Of a stretch of DNA of 64,000 nucleotides, positions 1 to 7,877 are shown piece after piece (the stretch's first letter is position 1; every line of letters starts with the position of its first letter). The notes beneath the pieces were generated by a model that worked only from the letters and a program-made list of their open reading frames with translations, did no database searches and had not been told where the DNA came from. The DNA lies in contig NZ_OZ035533.1 of NCBI RefSeq assembly GCF_964033635.1, positions 5,365,001 through 5,429,000 of the forward strand. The letters run 5' to 3'. This stretch comes from Chitinophaga sp. MM2321. GTDB lineage: Bacteria > Bacteroidota > Bacteroidia > Chitinophagales > Chitinophagaceae. The translations under genes and the position numbers were made by a program.

Positions 1-502
1 CAAAAGTAGTTTCCAGGTCTTTTTGCAGATTGCCCATCATTTCCTTGCGGGCGGTATCTTCTGTGGTGTAGGCGGCAACATCTGCTACCTGTGCCGGTTC
101 AGGTTCCGGTTCGGCGGCGGCTATGGCTGCTGCGGTTCCGTCGCCATTGTCGGCTTTTATTTCCCGGAAGGTTTGCAGGTTATATAAGGTATAACCGGAT
201 TCCCCTGCTTTCTTCAACAGATAGCCCTGATCGTTCCTGGCGATCTTCACATAAAACTTTTGCTCAGGGCCTTCGTTCTTTGGGAATCCCACTGTTAGCG
301 GGGTAGTACCGCTTTCTAACCGGGGCAATATGATATAACCGCGATCTGTAGAGCTCAGCAATTTGCCATTAAGCTTTACATAAAACGGTTGTCCTTTTTC
401 ACTCTGGATATATACATAATGCTGCTGATCCTGCGCCCATACATGGCCACATAAAAACAAGCATGCTAAAATGTATAATACTGTCCTGTATTTAAGCTGC
501 AT
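1..502 (-). CDS. Secreted protein of unknown function (3' end outside window)
   Basis: The reading frame starts with ATG at 502 and runs off the left edge without a stop, so only the first ~167 residues are visible. It opens with a clear Sec signal peptide (basic MQLKYR start, hydrophobic core, VWAQ cleavage end at about residue 24). The next ~90 residues look beta-rich (alternating patterns such as YVYIQ and FYVKLNGK), followed by an acidic, proline-rich PEPEP linker near residue 133 and the start of a more helical part. No catalytic motif is visible and the family is not recognised. It lies downstream of, and in the same direction as, the biotin carrier gene, 35 bp away, so co-transcription is possible. 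The function is unknown. Confidence 0.75.
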   Translation of the reverse strand, partial: MQLKYRTVLYILACLFLCGHVWAQDQQHYVYIQSEKGQPFYVKLNGKLLSSTDRGYIILPRLESGTTPLTVGFPKNEGPEQKFYVKIARNDQGYLLKKAGESGYTLYNLQTFREIKADNGDGTAAAIAAAEPEPEPAQVADVAAYTTEDTARKEMMGNLQKDLETTF

Positions 503-537
503 ACTAAATTTGGTATAAAACTGTCCTTGTGCAAATA

Positions 538-1035
538 TTATTCCAGCACTATCAGCACTTCCCCTTTTTCTACGGCGGTGCGTTCTGCTACTTTAATTTC
601 CTTTACTACGGCATCGGTGGTTGCCTTGAAAACATTCTCCATCTTCATAGCTTCTAAAATCAATACAGGATCACCTTTGCGGATAACCTGCCCCGGCGTT
701 ACCAGTACTTTCAATACCAATCCCGGCATGGGCGCCTTGATATCATTTATTTTTTTTGTCAGCGCATCTTTAATCCCCATGGATGCCAGTAGCTGATCTA
801 TCGGTTCTTCAATCGCCACTTCATATTGCCGCTGATTGATCTGTAACACGACTGTTTTCGTATCCCTGTCTATCTTCAGTACCTGCGCCTGGTAGCTTTG
901 CCCATCCATGATAATACTGTAATCACCGGTGGGTAGCTGGGCCGCAGACCAATCCACTTCCTGGTTATTGCAGGTAATAACTGCTCCCGGGTTAATGGTA
1001 AACGTAGACTTGTCATTCACAATTGCTTTGATCAT
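538..1035 (-). CDS. Biotin carboxyl carrier protein (acyl-CoA carboxylase biotinyl subunit)
   Basis: This 165-residue protein carries biotin between carboxylase and carboxyltransferase subunits of an acetyl- or propionyl-CoA-type carboxylase. The C-terminal ~75 residues form a biotinyl/lipoyl domain: an APMPGLV strand near residue 101, then the biotinylation motif EAMKM with the acceptor lysine at residue 131. The N-terminal ~95 residues resemble the linker region of the stand-alone carriers of Bacteroidota propionyl/methylmalonyl-type carboxylases. No carboxylase subunit is visible, so the partners must lie elsewhere or beyond the left edge. A Bacteroidota-type promoter lies 30 bp upstream. 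The substrate cannot be decided from this subunit alone. Confidence 0.9.
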   Translation of the reverse strand: MIKAIVNDKSTFTINPGAVITCNNQEVDWSAAQLPTGDYSIIMDGQSYQAQVLKIDRDTKTVVLQINQRQYEVAIEEPIDQLLASMGIKDALTKKINDIKAPMPGLVLKVLVTPGQVIRKGDPVLILEAMKMENVFKATTDAVVKEIKVAERTAVEKGEVLIVLE

Positions 1036-1064
1036 ATTGCTTGTTTATCGGCCTGTAGGCATAA

Positions 1065-1095
1065 CAAAAATAGCATTTTTAACCACTTACCTCAA
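1065..1095 (-). promoter_or_regulatory. Promoter of the biotin carrier gene
   Basis: On the minus strand, TATTTTTG (1065-1072) is an exact match to the Bacteroidota -7 element TAnnTTTG. TTG at 1093-1095 is spaced 20 bp upstream as the -33 element. Transcription would start near 1058, about 23 nt before the ATG. Confidence 0.6.
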
Positions 1096-1115
1096 TATTA
1101 GCCCATTTGTTTAAA

Positions 1116-1151
1116 TTTGACCTTTCATAAAATCACAAGCTGATATATTTG
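1116..1151 (+). promoter_or_regulatory. Probable promoter of the M1 aminopeptidase gene
   Basis: TATATTTG at 1144-1151 matches the -7 consensus TAnnTTTG exactly. The nearest TTTG (1116-1119) is 24 bp upstream, longer than the usual 17-23 bp, so the -33 assignment is weak. The -7 box lies 19 bp before the chosen ATG and implies a very short leader. Confidence 0.4.
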
Positions 1152-1169
1152 TTTAAAACAGACTTCTAC

Positions 1170-3719
1170 ATGAATCTACACCTGAAGAAATCCTTACTGA
1201 GCATATTGATCGGAGGAATGACCGGACTGGGAATGACCACTTCCCTGATGGCGCAAACCGAACCTGCTACCCAGGAAGACCCCGCCCTTAAAATCTATCG
1301 TGCATCTGCCAGCAAGGTAAATGACCTTGTACATACCAAGCTGGATGTACGTTTCGACTATGCCAAAAGATACCTCTACGGCAAAGCATGGATTACCCTG
1401 AAACCTCACTTTTATGCTACAGACTCCCTCACACTGGATGCCAAAGGAATGGATATCAAAGAGGTGTCGGTGGTGAAAGCCGGAAAAAACAGTCCTTTAA
1501 AATACAGCTACGACAGCCTTCAACTGCACATCAGGCTGGATAAAAGTTATAGTGCTACAGAAAAATATATCATCTACATCAGTTATACCGCCAAGCCTAA
1601 TGAGCTGAAAACCAAAGGTAGCGCCGCTATTTCGGATGCCAAAGGCTTATATTTTATCAATCCTGACGGTACGGAACCCAACAAACCAACCCAGATATGG
1701 ACACAAGGCGAAACGGAAAGCTCCTCTGTATGGTTTCCTACCATTGATAAAACCAATCAGAAATGTACCGAAGAGATCAGCATGACCGTGGAAAAGAAAT
1801 ACGTGACCCTCTCCAACGGTAAACTGGTTAGCCAGAAAAACAATGCTGACGGCACCCGTACAGATACCTGGAAAATGGACCTGCCCCACTCCCCTTACCT
1901 GTTTATGATGGCCGTAGGCGATTATGCCATTGTAAAAGATACCTGGCGCGGAAAGGAAGTAAACTACTATGTAGAGAAACCATACGAAAAATATGCAAAG
2001 GCCATTTTTGGTAATACACCGGAGATGCTCACCTTTTATTCCAAAATACTGGACTATGACTATCCCTGGGTAAAATATTCTCAGATCACCGGTCGCGACT
2101 ACGTATCCGGCGCAATGGAGAATACCACCGCTACCTTGCACGGAGAGTTTATGCAGAAGACCGACCGCGAACTGCTGGACAACAACAATTACAACGAAGC
2201 AGTGATTGCCCATGAGCTGTTCCATCACTGGTTTGGTGATCTGGCCACTGCTGAATCCTGGAGTAACCTCACTGTCAACGAATCATTTGCTGACTATAGC
2301 GAATACCTGTGGCTGGAACATAAATATGGTAAAGATGCGGCCGATGAACATAGCTACGATGCAGCGATATCGTATATGTCCATGGTACAATACGCCGGTG
2401 ATAAGGACCTGGTACGCTTTCATTATCACGACAAGGAAGATATGTTTGACCAGGTGAGCTATCAGAAAGGTGGCCGCATCTTAAACATGTTGCGCAATTA
2501 TGTAGGTGATGCTGCATTTTTCAAATCCTTGAATGTATACCTGAAAGCCAACGCCTACAAGGCTACAGAGGCGCATCACCTCAGACTGGCCTTCGAAGAG
2601 GTAACCGGTCAGGATATGAACTGGTTCTTCAACCAGTGGTATTTTGGTCAGGGCTTCCCGGAACTGGATATCAGCTACAAGTATAATGACGGCGCAAAAA
2701 CGGTGACAGTCATCCTACAACAGATTCAGAAGGACACCAAAGTATGGCAATTACCCATGGCTATTGACATCTATGCCGGCGGCAAAAAAGAGCGGCATAA
2801 GATTACGATGGAGAACCGCGTGGATTCTTTCACCTACTCCTACGCTACCAAACCGGAGCTGGTAAATGTAGATGCAGACCAGGTGATATTGTCCAAGAAA
2901 GATGATCACCGCGCATTCTCTACTTACGCTTACCAATATACGCATGCACCTAATTACCTGGATCGTCGTATTGCTATTGAAGCAGCTATAGAAGCACAGG
3001 GCAATAACCCCGAAGCCGTGAAGTTGCTACAGCTGGCGCTGAAAGACAAGTATCATGGTCTGCGCACTTATACTGCCAGTTCGCTCAATCTGAAAAATAC
3101 TGCGGTAAAAGAAGCTACCCTCAACACGCTGGTGGAAATGGCCAAACAGGACCCTCATGCACTGGTACGCGCAGCGGCCGTGAAACAACTGGGAGATCTG
3201 AAAGATGCACAATACACTGCTTTATTTGAAGCCGCCACCAAAGATAAATCCTATGGTGTGGAAGCTGCCGGCCTGGAAGGTTTGGCTACACTCGATGTAG
3301 AGAAAGCATATACCATTGCCAAACAACTGGAAAGTGATACCAAAGGTAAACTGGTGAGTGCTATTGCTGCAGTTTATGCCCAGAAAGGCAATCCCGCCGA
3401 TATTACTTTTGTAGCTACCAAGTTTGATGAAACCAGCGGTCAGGACAAACTGAACGCGGCTTTCGACTACCTGGGCTTCTTATCTAAAATAAATAATACA
3501 CCAGCTGTAGTACATGGTATTTCGCAGATAAAAGCCATGACATCACAGTTCAACAATCCACAGGTAAGTACTTATATCAGTAACTGGTTACAGGAGATCT
3601 CCCGTAAGAAATCAACGGATGCCACCCGTGTTACGGGTACAGAAAGAGATAGCCTCAATGAACAGGCTGATTTGATGCTCAAAGCATCGGAGTCCATCCA
3701 CCCCAACGACCAAGATTAA
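1170..3719 (+). CDS. M1 family zinc aminopeptidase, exported
   Basis: An 849-residue gluzincin peptidase that removes N-terminal amino acids from peptides. The start is taken at ATG 1170 because it gives a proper signal peptide (basic start, hydrophobic core, ending SLMAQ); an upstream TTG would add seven unlikely residues. The exopeptidase signature GAMEN is at about residue 314 and the zinc site HELFHHW at about 348-354, with the third ligand Glu in NESFADY at about 371. The last ~230 residues are alpha-helical and HEAT-like, as in aminopeptidase N-type proteins. A periplasmic role in peptide use is likely. The last codons lie inside a long palindrome shared with the convergent gene. Confidence 0.93.
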   Translation: MNLHLKKSLLSILIGGMTGLGMTTSLMAQTEPATQEDPALKIYRASASKVNDLVHTKLDVRFDYAKRYLYGKAWITLKPHFYATDSLTLDAKGMDIKEVSVVKAGKNSPLKYSYDSLQLHIRLDKSYSATEKYIIYISYTAKPNELKTKGSAAISDAKGLYFINPDGTEPNKPTQIWTQGETESSSVWFPTIDKTNQKCTEEISMTVEKKYVTLSNGKLVSQKNNADGTRTDTWKMDLPHSPYLFMMAVGDYAIVKDTWRGKEVNYYVEKPYEKYAKAIFGNTPEMLTFYSKILDYDYPWVKYSQITGRDYVSGAMENTTATLHGEFMQKTDRELLDNNNYNEAVIAHELFHHWFGDLATAESWSNLTVNESFADYSEYLWLEHKYGKDAADEHSYDAAISYMSMVQYAGDKDLVRFHYHDKEDMFDQVSYQKGGRILNMLRNYVGDAAFFKSLNVYLKANAYKATEAHHLRLAFEEVTGQDMNWFFNQWYFGQGFPELDISYKYNDGAKTVTVILQQIQKDTKVWQLPMAIDIYAGGKKERHKITMENRVDSFTYSYATKPELVNVDADQVILSKKDDHRAFSTYAYQYTHAPNYLDRRIAIEAAIEAQGNNPEAVKLLQLALKDKYHGLRTYTASSLNLKNTAVKEATLNTLVEMAKQDPHALVRAAAVKQLGDLKDAQYTALFEAATKDKSYGVEAAGLEGLATLDVEKAYTIAKQLESDTKGKLVSAIAAVYAQKGNPADITFVATKFDETSGQDKLNAAFDYLGFLSKINNTPAVVHGISQIKAMTSQFNNPQVSTYISNWLQEISRKKSTDATRVTGTERDSLNEQADLMLKASESIHPNDQD

Positions 3720-3886
3720 ACGGATTAAATGGATTACCCAGATGGGTGTAGAAGATTTAGCCAGATAAATTAGAAGATCAACAATTGTTTCTCTTTTATA
3801 TACACTTTGTCTATCTATCTATCTATCTATCTATCAAATCTTCTACACCCATCTGGGTAATCCATTTAATCCGTTTAATCTTGGTC
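3708..3886. repeat. Long palindrome 1 (51-bp perfect arms)
   Basis: The left arm 3708-3758 and right arm 3836-3886 are perfect reverse complements over 51 bp, separated by a 77-bp loop. The arms begin inside the stop-codon region of the aminopeptidase (TAA 3717-3719) and reach the stop of the convergent DUF1835 gene (3886-3888), so both mRNAs end in the same structure. The loop contains a CTAT microsatellite. The arm motif (GACCAAGATTAAACGGATTA) resembles that of the palindrome at 24994. Confidence 0.9.
3811..3835. repeat. (CTAT)6 microsatellite
   Basis: Six uninterrupted CTAT units plus one base lie in the loop of palindrome 1, adjoining its right arm. It is non-coding on both strands in any supported gene. 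Such tracts can change length by slippage; here that would only alter loop size. Confidence 0.9.
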
Positions 3887-4806
3887 TATTCCTGGTCAAT
3901 CCTGGTCAGGCTATCTGTGGCTTCATCCCACCGCCAGGGCGATTTCGCCAACCTGACACCACCAACCCAACGATGTTGCAGCGGCACATAATCGAGATAG
4001 TTTTCCTCTTTACTTAGCACTTCCCTTCCCAGGCTGGTGATACTTAACATCTGGGCTTCTTCCTGGATAACTCCCACCGCAGCCATCCTTTTAATCAGGA
4101 TATCGAGCTGGAAATCACCATAGCCATAGATCTTCATGTCATTCCAAAAAAGAGTGTAGAGGTCGAACCAGCGGTACTTTCCCATCAATAACTTTTGCAG
4201 AAAATATTTTTCAATGACATTCAGCCCATCCTCCACGCTGGGGAATCTTTTCAGATGTGCGTGAATAGCTTCGGGGAGATGTTTCAGGTTTCCGGGAGGG
4301 AGCTTTCTGATTGTTTCAAGTGCCTGTGGGCTATTTAAGCAATAAGCATCCCAGGCATCTTCCGCCAGTTGCAGGTCTGCGGGTTGCAGTTGCACACGTT
4401 GTTCCAGTAATGCTTCAAAATCTTTTACGTCGGGATGGTGTGGAAGGTCAATGATACTGATGCGGGGTAATATTTTGACAGTGCTTTTCAGATAATAAAG
4501 GACGAAGAGCATATTTATCTGGCAAAAAAGATCATATTCAAACCAAAGGATCACTTCATCATAGGAGCCGGAGTGTTGTAACTTCTCCAGCTCCTGTACT
4601 ACATTGGTATAATAAGTTTGTTCGTCTATTCCGAAATGAAAACCGAGATGTTTGGCACGGCTTGCAAAGAATGTGGAAGGGTCTTTTGTATACTTTACTT
4701 TTCCTACACTCATCATCTCCCTACACACTACAATATCCCCTGGCACCTTACTTTGCCGGAACAAGGTAAGGGTAGCATCTCCGTTTAACACATGCAAGTA
4801 TGACAT
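3886..4806 (-). CDS. DUF1835 domain-containing protein
   Basis: A 306-residue cytoplasmic protein without signal peptide or membrane segment. The N-terminus (HVLNGDAT at about residues 5-12, then WFEYDLFCQ near 108-116) matches the DUF1835 family, found in many Bacteroidota and Bacillota and of unknown biochemical role. The C-terminal half (about 190-290) looks helical and may be a winged-helix-like or DUF3658-type companion. It is convergent with the aminopeptidase and follows the TPM genes by 21 bp on the same strand, so it may be read from their promoter. The family assignment is good and the function is unknown. Confidence 0.82.
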   Translation of the reverse strand: MSYLHVLNGDATLTLFRQSKVPGDIVVCREMMSVGKVKYTKDPSTFFASRAKHLGFHFGIDEQTYYTNVVQELEKLQHSGSYDEVILWFEYDLFCQINMLFVLYYLKSTVKILPRISIIDLPHHPDVKDFEALLEQRVQLQPADLQLAEDAWDAYCLNSPQALETIRKLPPGNLKHLPEAIHAHLKRFPSVEDGLNVIEKYFLQKLLMGKYRWFDLYTLFWNDMKIYGYGDFQLDILIKRMAAVGVIQEEAQMLSITSLGREVLSKEENYLDYVPLQHRWVGGVRLAKSPWRWDEATDSLTRIDQE

Positions 4807-4827
4807 AAAATAGTTTTCAATGGTCTG

Positions 4828-5610
4828 TTACCAGCTACCACTGGCGCCACCGCCGCCGCCGGAGCCTCCTCCGAAACCGCCGAAGCCGCCTCCACCTCCA
4901 CCACCGGACCAGCCACCGCCGCCACCGCTACCAAAGCCTCCCATTCCACCCAGCACGGGCCAGATCCAACCGCCTCTTCTGTTATAGGTAGTACCGCCTC
5001 TTCCACCGCCGCCACCGCCACCACCACGGCCTATCACCGAAACAATGATCACGATAAGCATAATGAGGAAGAAGATTCCACCGGGGCTGATCCCTGGCTT
5101 GCTTTGTCTTGGGTCTGCCTTATATTCTCCTGCTGCTGCTTTCTGAATGGCATCTACGGCGCCATCAAGTCCCTGGTAATAATGGCCTTCCCGGAAAGCC
5201 GGCTTGATGATCTGTGTGATGATCTGATTTGCTATGATATCCGGTACCGCACCTTCCATGCCGGAACCGGTTTCGATCCTGATCTTCCTGTCTTCAATTG
5301 AAACAAGGATTAGTATACCATTGTTCTTGCCTTTGGTACCTATTCCCCAATCGCGTAAAATTTTTATGGCTACCTGGCTGATATCGTAGTCCCCTACTGA
5401 TTTCAGGGTAACGATCGCTATTTGCGAAGAAGTAGAGTCGTAATAGGCGACCAGCTTTTGTTCCAGTGCATCATCCTCGCCTTTCAGCAATACACCGGCA
5501 TAGTCGTTTACTAATGTTGGAGGATTGGGCCTGGGCGGAATTTGCTGTGCGTTTGCCAACAAACCTGCCATCAACAATAATCCCGGTAAGAACCAGCGTA
5601 ATATCCTCAT
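4828..5610 (-). CDS. TPM domain protein with glycine-rich tail (YgcG-like)
   Basis: A 260-residue exported membrane protein. It starts with a signal peptide (MRILRWFLPGLLLM..., ending ANAQ). A TPM domain follows at about residues 28-150, with typical sequences (LVNDYAGVL, YDSTSSQIAIVTL, RDWGIG, NNGILILV and ETGSGMEG). A single membrane helix is at about 177-195, and the last ~65 residues are almost entirely glycine with scattered serine and tryptophan. TPM domains occur with LemA in bacterial envelope clusters and in the Photosystem II repair protein TLP18.3. Here the order is lemA, TPM, TPM on the minus strand. The molecular role in bacteria is not settled; a membrane-stress or envelope quality-control role is inferred from context only. 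Confidence 0.88.
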   Translation of the reverse strand: MRILRWFLPGLLLMAGLLANAQQIPPRPNPPTLVNDYAGVLLKGEDDALEQKLVAYYDSTSSQIAIVTLKSVGDYDISQVAIKILRDWGIGTKGKNNGILILVSIEDRKIRIETGSGMEGAVPDIIANQIITQIIKPAFREGHYYQGLDGAVDAIQKAAAGEYKADPRQSKPGISPGGIFFLIMLIVIIVSVIGRGGGGGGGGRGGTTYNRRGGWIWPVLGGMGGFGSGGGGGWSGGGGGGGFGGFGGGSGGGGGASGSW

Positions 5611-5648
5611 TTTAAATAAGCTAAAAATCGTTTTAAAAAGAGTGGCCT

Positions 5649-6104
5649 TTAATTGCCGAAGACGATATCATCCGACAGTTCATTGTTATCGCCGGTTTCA
5701 TGCGGGAAATGTGTGCGGAGCGACTCTCCTATTTCCTTGATACATGCTTCGATACCATCAATGATCCGATTGCTCTGGAAGTGGCTTCTCAACAACGCCG
5801 CTTCGTCCTGCCAGAAATCATCGCCCACCTTGTCATGAATACCCTGGTCGCCCAGGATGGCAAACTGGTGGTCTTTAAGGGCCACATACACCAATACCCC
5901 ATTGCGTTGCTTCGTTCTCTCCATTCCCAATGAAAGAAAAGCTTCTTTTGCCCTGTCCAATGGATCTACATAACTGCAATGGTTTTCAACAAACAACCTG
6001 ATTTCACCCGAAGTAAGCCGTTCTGCTATACGTATAGCCTGCACCAACCTATTCTTCTCCGCTTCGGAAAAAATCTCTTTTCGTTTAAAAGGAAAAATGC
6101 GCAT
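5649..6104 (-). CDS. TPM domain protein (second copy, no signal peptide)
   Basis: A 151-residue protein with a TPM fold over most of its length (RLTSGEIRLFVENHC at about 30-44, NGVLVYVALKDHQFAILGDQGIH at about 68-90). Unlike its neighbour it has no signal peptide, membrane helix or glycine tail, so it is probably a cytoplasmic or membrane-peripheral partner. It lies between lemA and the YgcG-like gene on the same strand, 38 bp before the latter. A 47-bp-arm palindrome separates it from lemA. The lemA-TPM-TPM arrangement is common in Bacteroidota; the joint function is unproven. Confidence 0.87.
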   Translation of the reverse strand: MRIFPFKRKEIFSEAEKNRLVQAIRIAERLTSGEIRLFVENHCSYVDPLDRAKEAFLSLGMERTKQRNGVLVYVALKDHQFAILGDQGIHDKVGDDFWQDEAALLRSHFQSNRIIDGIEACIKEIGESLRTHFPHETGDNNELSDDIVFGN

Positions 6105-6119
6105 AACGTAATATTTATG

Positions 6120-6243
6120 GATTTACGATTTTTTGATTTATGAATTCAGAGATATGAAATGCAGCGGAGATCAGCATATATCTCCGCTTATCTCTTCGCT
6201 GCATTTCATATCTCTGAATTCATAAATCAAAAAATCGTAAATC
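6120..6243. repeat. Long palindrome 2 (47-bp perfect arms)
   Basis: The arms 6120-6166 and 6197-6243 are perfect reverse complements over 47 bp with a 30-nt loop that can itself fold (GGAGAT...ATCTCC). The inner ends carry the family core AAATGCAGCG. It sits between two genes of the same direction (lemA and a TPM gene), so it would form a long hairpin inside a polycistronic message. Confidence 0.92.
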
Positions 6244-6273
6244 TCTTTCTTCTGTTCCGGGTTAGTTAAAGAT

Positions 6274-6852
6274 TTAGAACTTTACTTCCGGGGCTTTTTC
6301 GGAACCAGCTTCTGCTTCGAAATATGCTTTCTGTTTGAAACCAGAGATACCGGCAATAATATTATTCGGGAAGGTACGTACGGTACTGTTGTACCCTCTT
6401 ACTGCGCCGTTAAAGTCGTTACGTGCCTGGTTGATCCTGTTTTCAGTGCCTTCCAGTTGTACCTGCAGGTTCTGGAAGTTGGCATTTGCTTTCAGATCAG
6501 GATAATTCTCAGATACCGCCAGTAAACGGCCCAGTGCCTGGCTCAGTTGACCCTGTGCAGCCTGGAATTGCTGGAGTTTTTCTGGTGTAAGATCATCGGC
6601 ATTTACCTTGATCTGTGTTGCGCTGGCGCGGGCTTCCATTACTTTGGTCAGGGTTTCTGTTTCAAAGTTGGCGGCACCTTTAACTGTGCTAACCAGGTTC
6701 GGGATCAGGTCGGTCCGGCGTTGGTAGGAACTTTGTACTACTCCCCACTGGTTTTTCACATTTTCATCCTGTTTCACTAATCCATTGTACTTGTTACAAC
6801 CGAACATGCCTAATAATACGACAACGATAATTACAATGATGCCTGTTTTCAT
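6274..6852 (-). CDS. lemA: LemA family lipoprotein
   Basis: A 192-residue LemA protein. The N-terminus is a single hydrophobic helix (about residues 4-18) ending in GMFGC, which reads as a lipobox, followed by the conserved KYNGLVKQDENVKNQW stretch, then helices with RRTDLIPNLV and the C-terminal FQNLQVQLEGTENRI region. LemA proteins form long helical bundles exposed at the membrane; a biochemical role is not established. It is the first gene of the lemA-TPM-TPM group on the minus strand. Full length for the family. Confidence 0.93.
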   Translation of the reverse strand: MKTGIIVIIVVVLLGMFGCNKYNGLVKQDENVKNQWGVVQSSYQRRTDLIPNLVSTVKGAANFETETLTKVMEARASATQIKVNADDLTPEKLQQFQAAQGQLSQALGRLLAVSENYPDLKANANFQNLQVQLEGTENRINQARNDFNGAVRGYNSTVRTFPNNIIAGISGFKQKAYFEAEAGSEKAPEVKF

Positions 6853-7242
6853 CTGAGTTTTAATTTAAGTTTTAAGTGCCGGCAATGGTGCAAAACCTGT
6901 TCCTGTTTTGACGTCTTCCGGTATAAGTCGCTATTTTAACGGTAAACGCTCCCAAAAAAACGGTAAACGTCCCCTTTTCATAACTCCACGAAAATATGGA
7001 AACTATGGCAGTAAATAGCTATTGCTTACGGAAACGATGAATTTAAAAAAAAGTTCATTCATCCTAGAAAAAATCGTTCTAAAGCACTATGTTTATATGT
7101 ACCTTTACTGTGCATTTTATCGTGATAGTATTTCTATAAAACTTTTATTTGTGACTGGAGGAGATTGGTATCAAACCTTTATCAGGGATTACATTGTTTC
7201 TAACTCATTTATTATTACTAACTTGGAACTAAGTCTTCTTAA
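6853..7242. other. Divergent intergenic region with a 21-bp direct repeat
   Basis: This 390-bp gap separates lemA (minus) from a receiver gene (plus). It holds two copies of AACGGTAAACG at 6938-6948 and 6959-6969, exactly 21 bp apart, each followed by a C-rich stretch (CTCCC / TCCCC). Spacing of two helical turns suggests a regulator site. No exact TTG-N19-TAnnTTTG promoter was found. The A+T-rich open frame at 7022-7246 shows no coding character. Confidence 0.45.
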
Positions 7243-7707
7243 ATGAGTGCTCAACACATCCATATACTCTATATTGATGATGAAATACATAATCTGAACG
7301 CCTTTAAGGCTTCTTTCAGGAGACTTTACAATGTAGTTACCGCTACATCCGCTGAAGAAGCGGAGAAGTTACTGGAACAACAGGAGTTTCATATCATCAT
7401 CTCGGACCAGCGCATGCCAAAAATGACAGGCATAGAGTTTTTTGAATCTATCCTGGAAAAATACCCCGAACCCATCCGCATGCTACTCACCGGCTACGCC
7501 GATATTAACGCCGTCGTAGATGCCATCAACAAAGGCCAGGTATATAAATACTTCTCCAAACCCTGGAACGAGGAAGAACTCAAACATAATATAGATAAAG
7601 CGTTTGAAGTATACTCCCTCCGGAAAGAAAACAAAGAACTTACCGCTAAACTACTGGATGTCAACGAGAAACTGGAGTTTCTTGTGAGACAGAAGCTGAT
7701 TTCATAA
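7243..7707 (+). CDS. Stand-alone response regulator receiver (RpfG-like) with coiled-coil tail
   Basis: A 154-residue protein: a receiver domain at about 7-125 with acidic pair DD at 12-13, phosphoacceptor Asp55 (ISDQRMP), LLTGY with the conserved threonine, and KPW with the conserved lysine. A charged coiled-coil tail of ~30 residues follows, with no output domain. The receiver is of the type found in RpfG (ending NKGQVYKYFSKPWNEEEL). It is clearly paralogous to the receiver of the kinase at 52516-53613; the stretch HNLNAFKASFRR is identical in both. No kinase is adjacent. It probably works by protein-protein contact through the tail. Confidence 0.9.
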   Translation: MSAQHIHILYIDDEIHNLNAFKASFRRLYNVVTATSAEEAEKLLEQQEFHIIISDQRMPKMTGIEFFESILEKYPEPIRMLLTGYADINAVVDAINKGQVYKYFSKPWNEEELKHNIDKAFEVYSLRKENKELTAKLLDVNEKLEFLVRQKLIS

Positions 7708-7709
7708 AT

Positions 7710-7833
7710 ATTTACGGATTTCTTGATTTACGAATTTAGAGATTTAAAATGCAGCGAAGATTGTCATATATAAGACTGTCTTCGCTGCGTTTTTTTTTAA
7801 TTCCTAAATCCGTAAATCAAGAAATCCGTAAAT
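7710..7833. repeat. Long palindrome 3
   Basis: The outer arms 7710-7732 and 7811-7833 match perfectly over 23 bp. The inner arms pair again through the core GCAGCGAAGA (7751-7760 with 7779-7788), with a mismatched A/T-rich stretch between. It lies between two plus-strand genes (receiver and dipeptidase). The T-run after the right core (7790-7798) could help it act as a terminator for the receiver gene. Confidence 0.88.
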
Positions 7834-7877
7834 GTTAATTTAACTTGCACCACATTGTGAACTTAATTTCCTGAATT

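Noticed and set aside
3708-3886. Palindromes as CRISPR or insertion-sequence remnants
   Set aside because: No spacer-repeat periodicity, no transposase fragment and no constant target-site duplication were seen around the elements.
4785-5027. Ala/Val/Glu-rich open frame over the end of the TPM gene
   Set aside because: It is the other-frame shadow of the poly-glycine coding tract of the YgcG-like protein.
7022-7246. 74-codon open frame before the receiver gene
   Set aside because: A/T-rich, composition unlike neighbours, overlaps the receiver start, and shows no domain or signal pattern.
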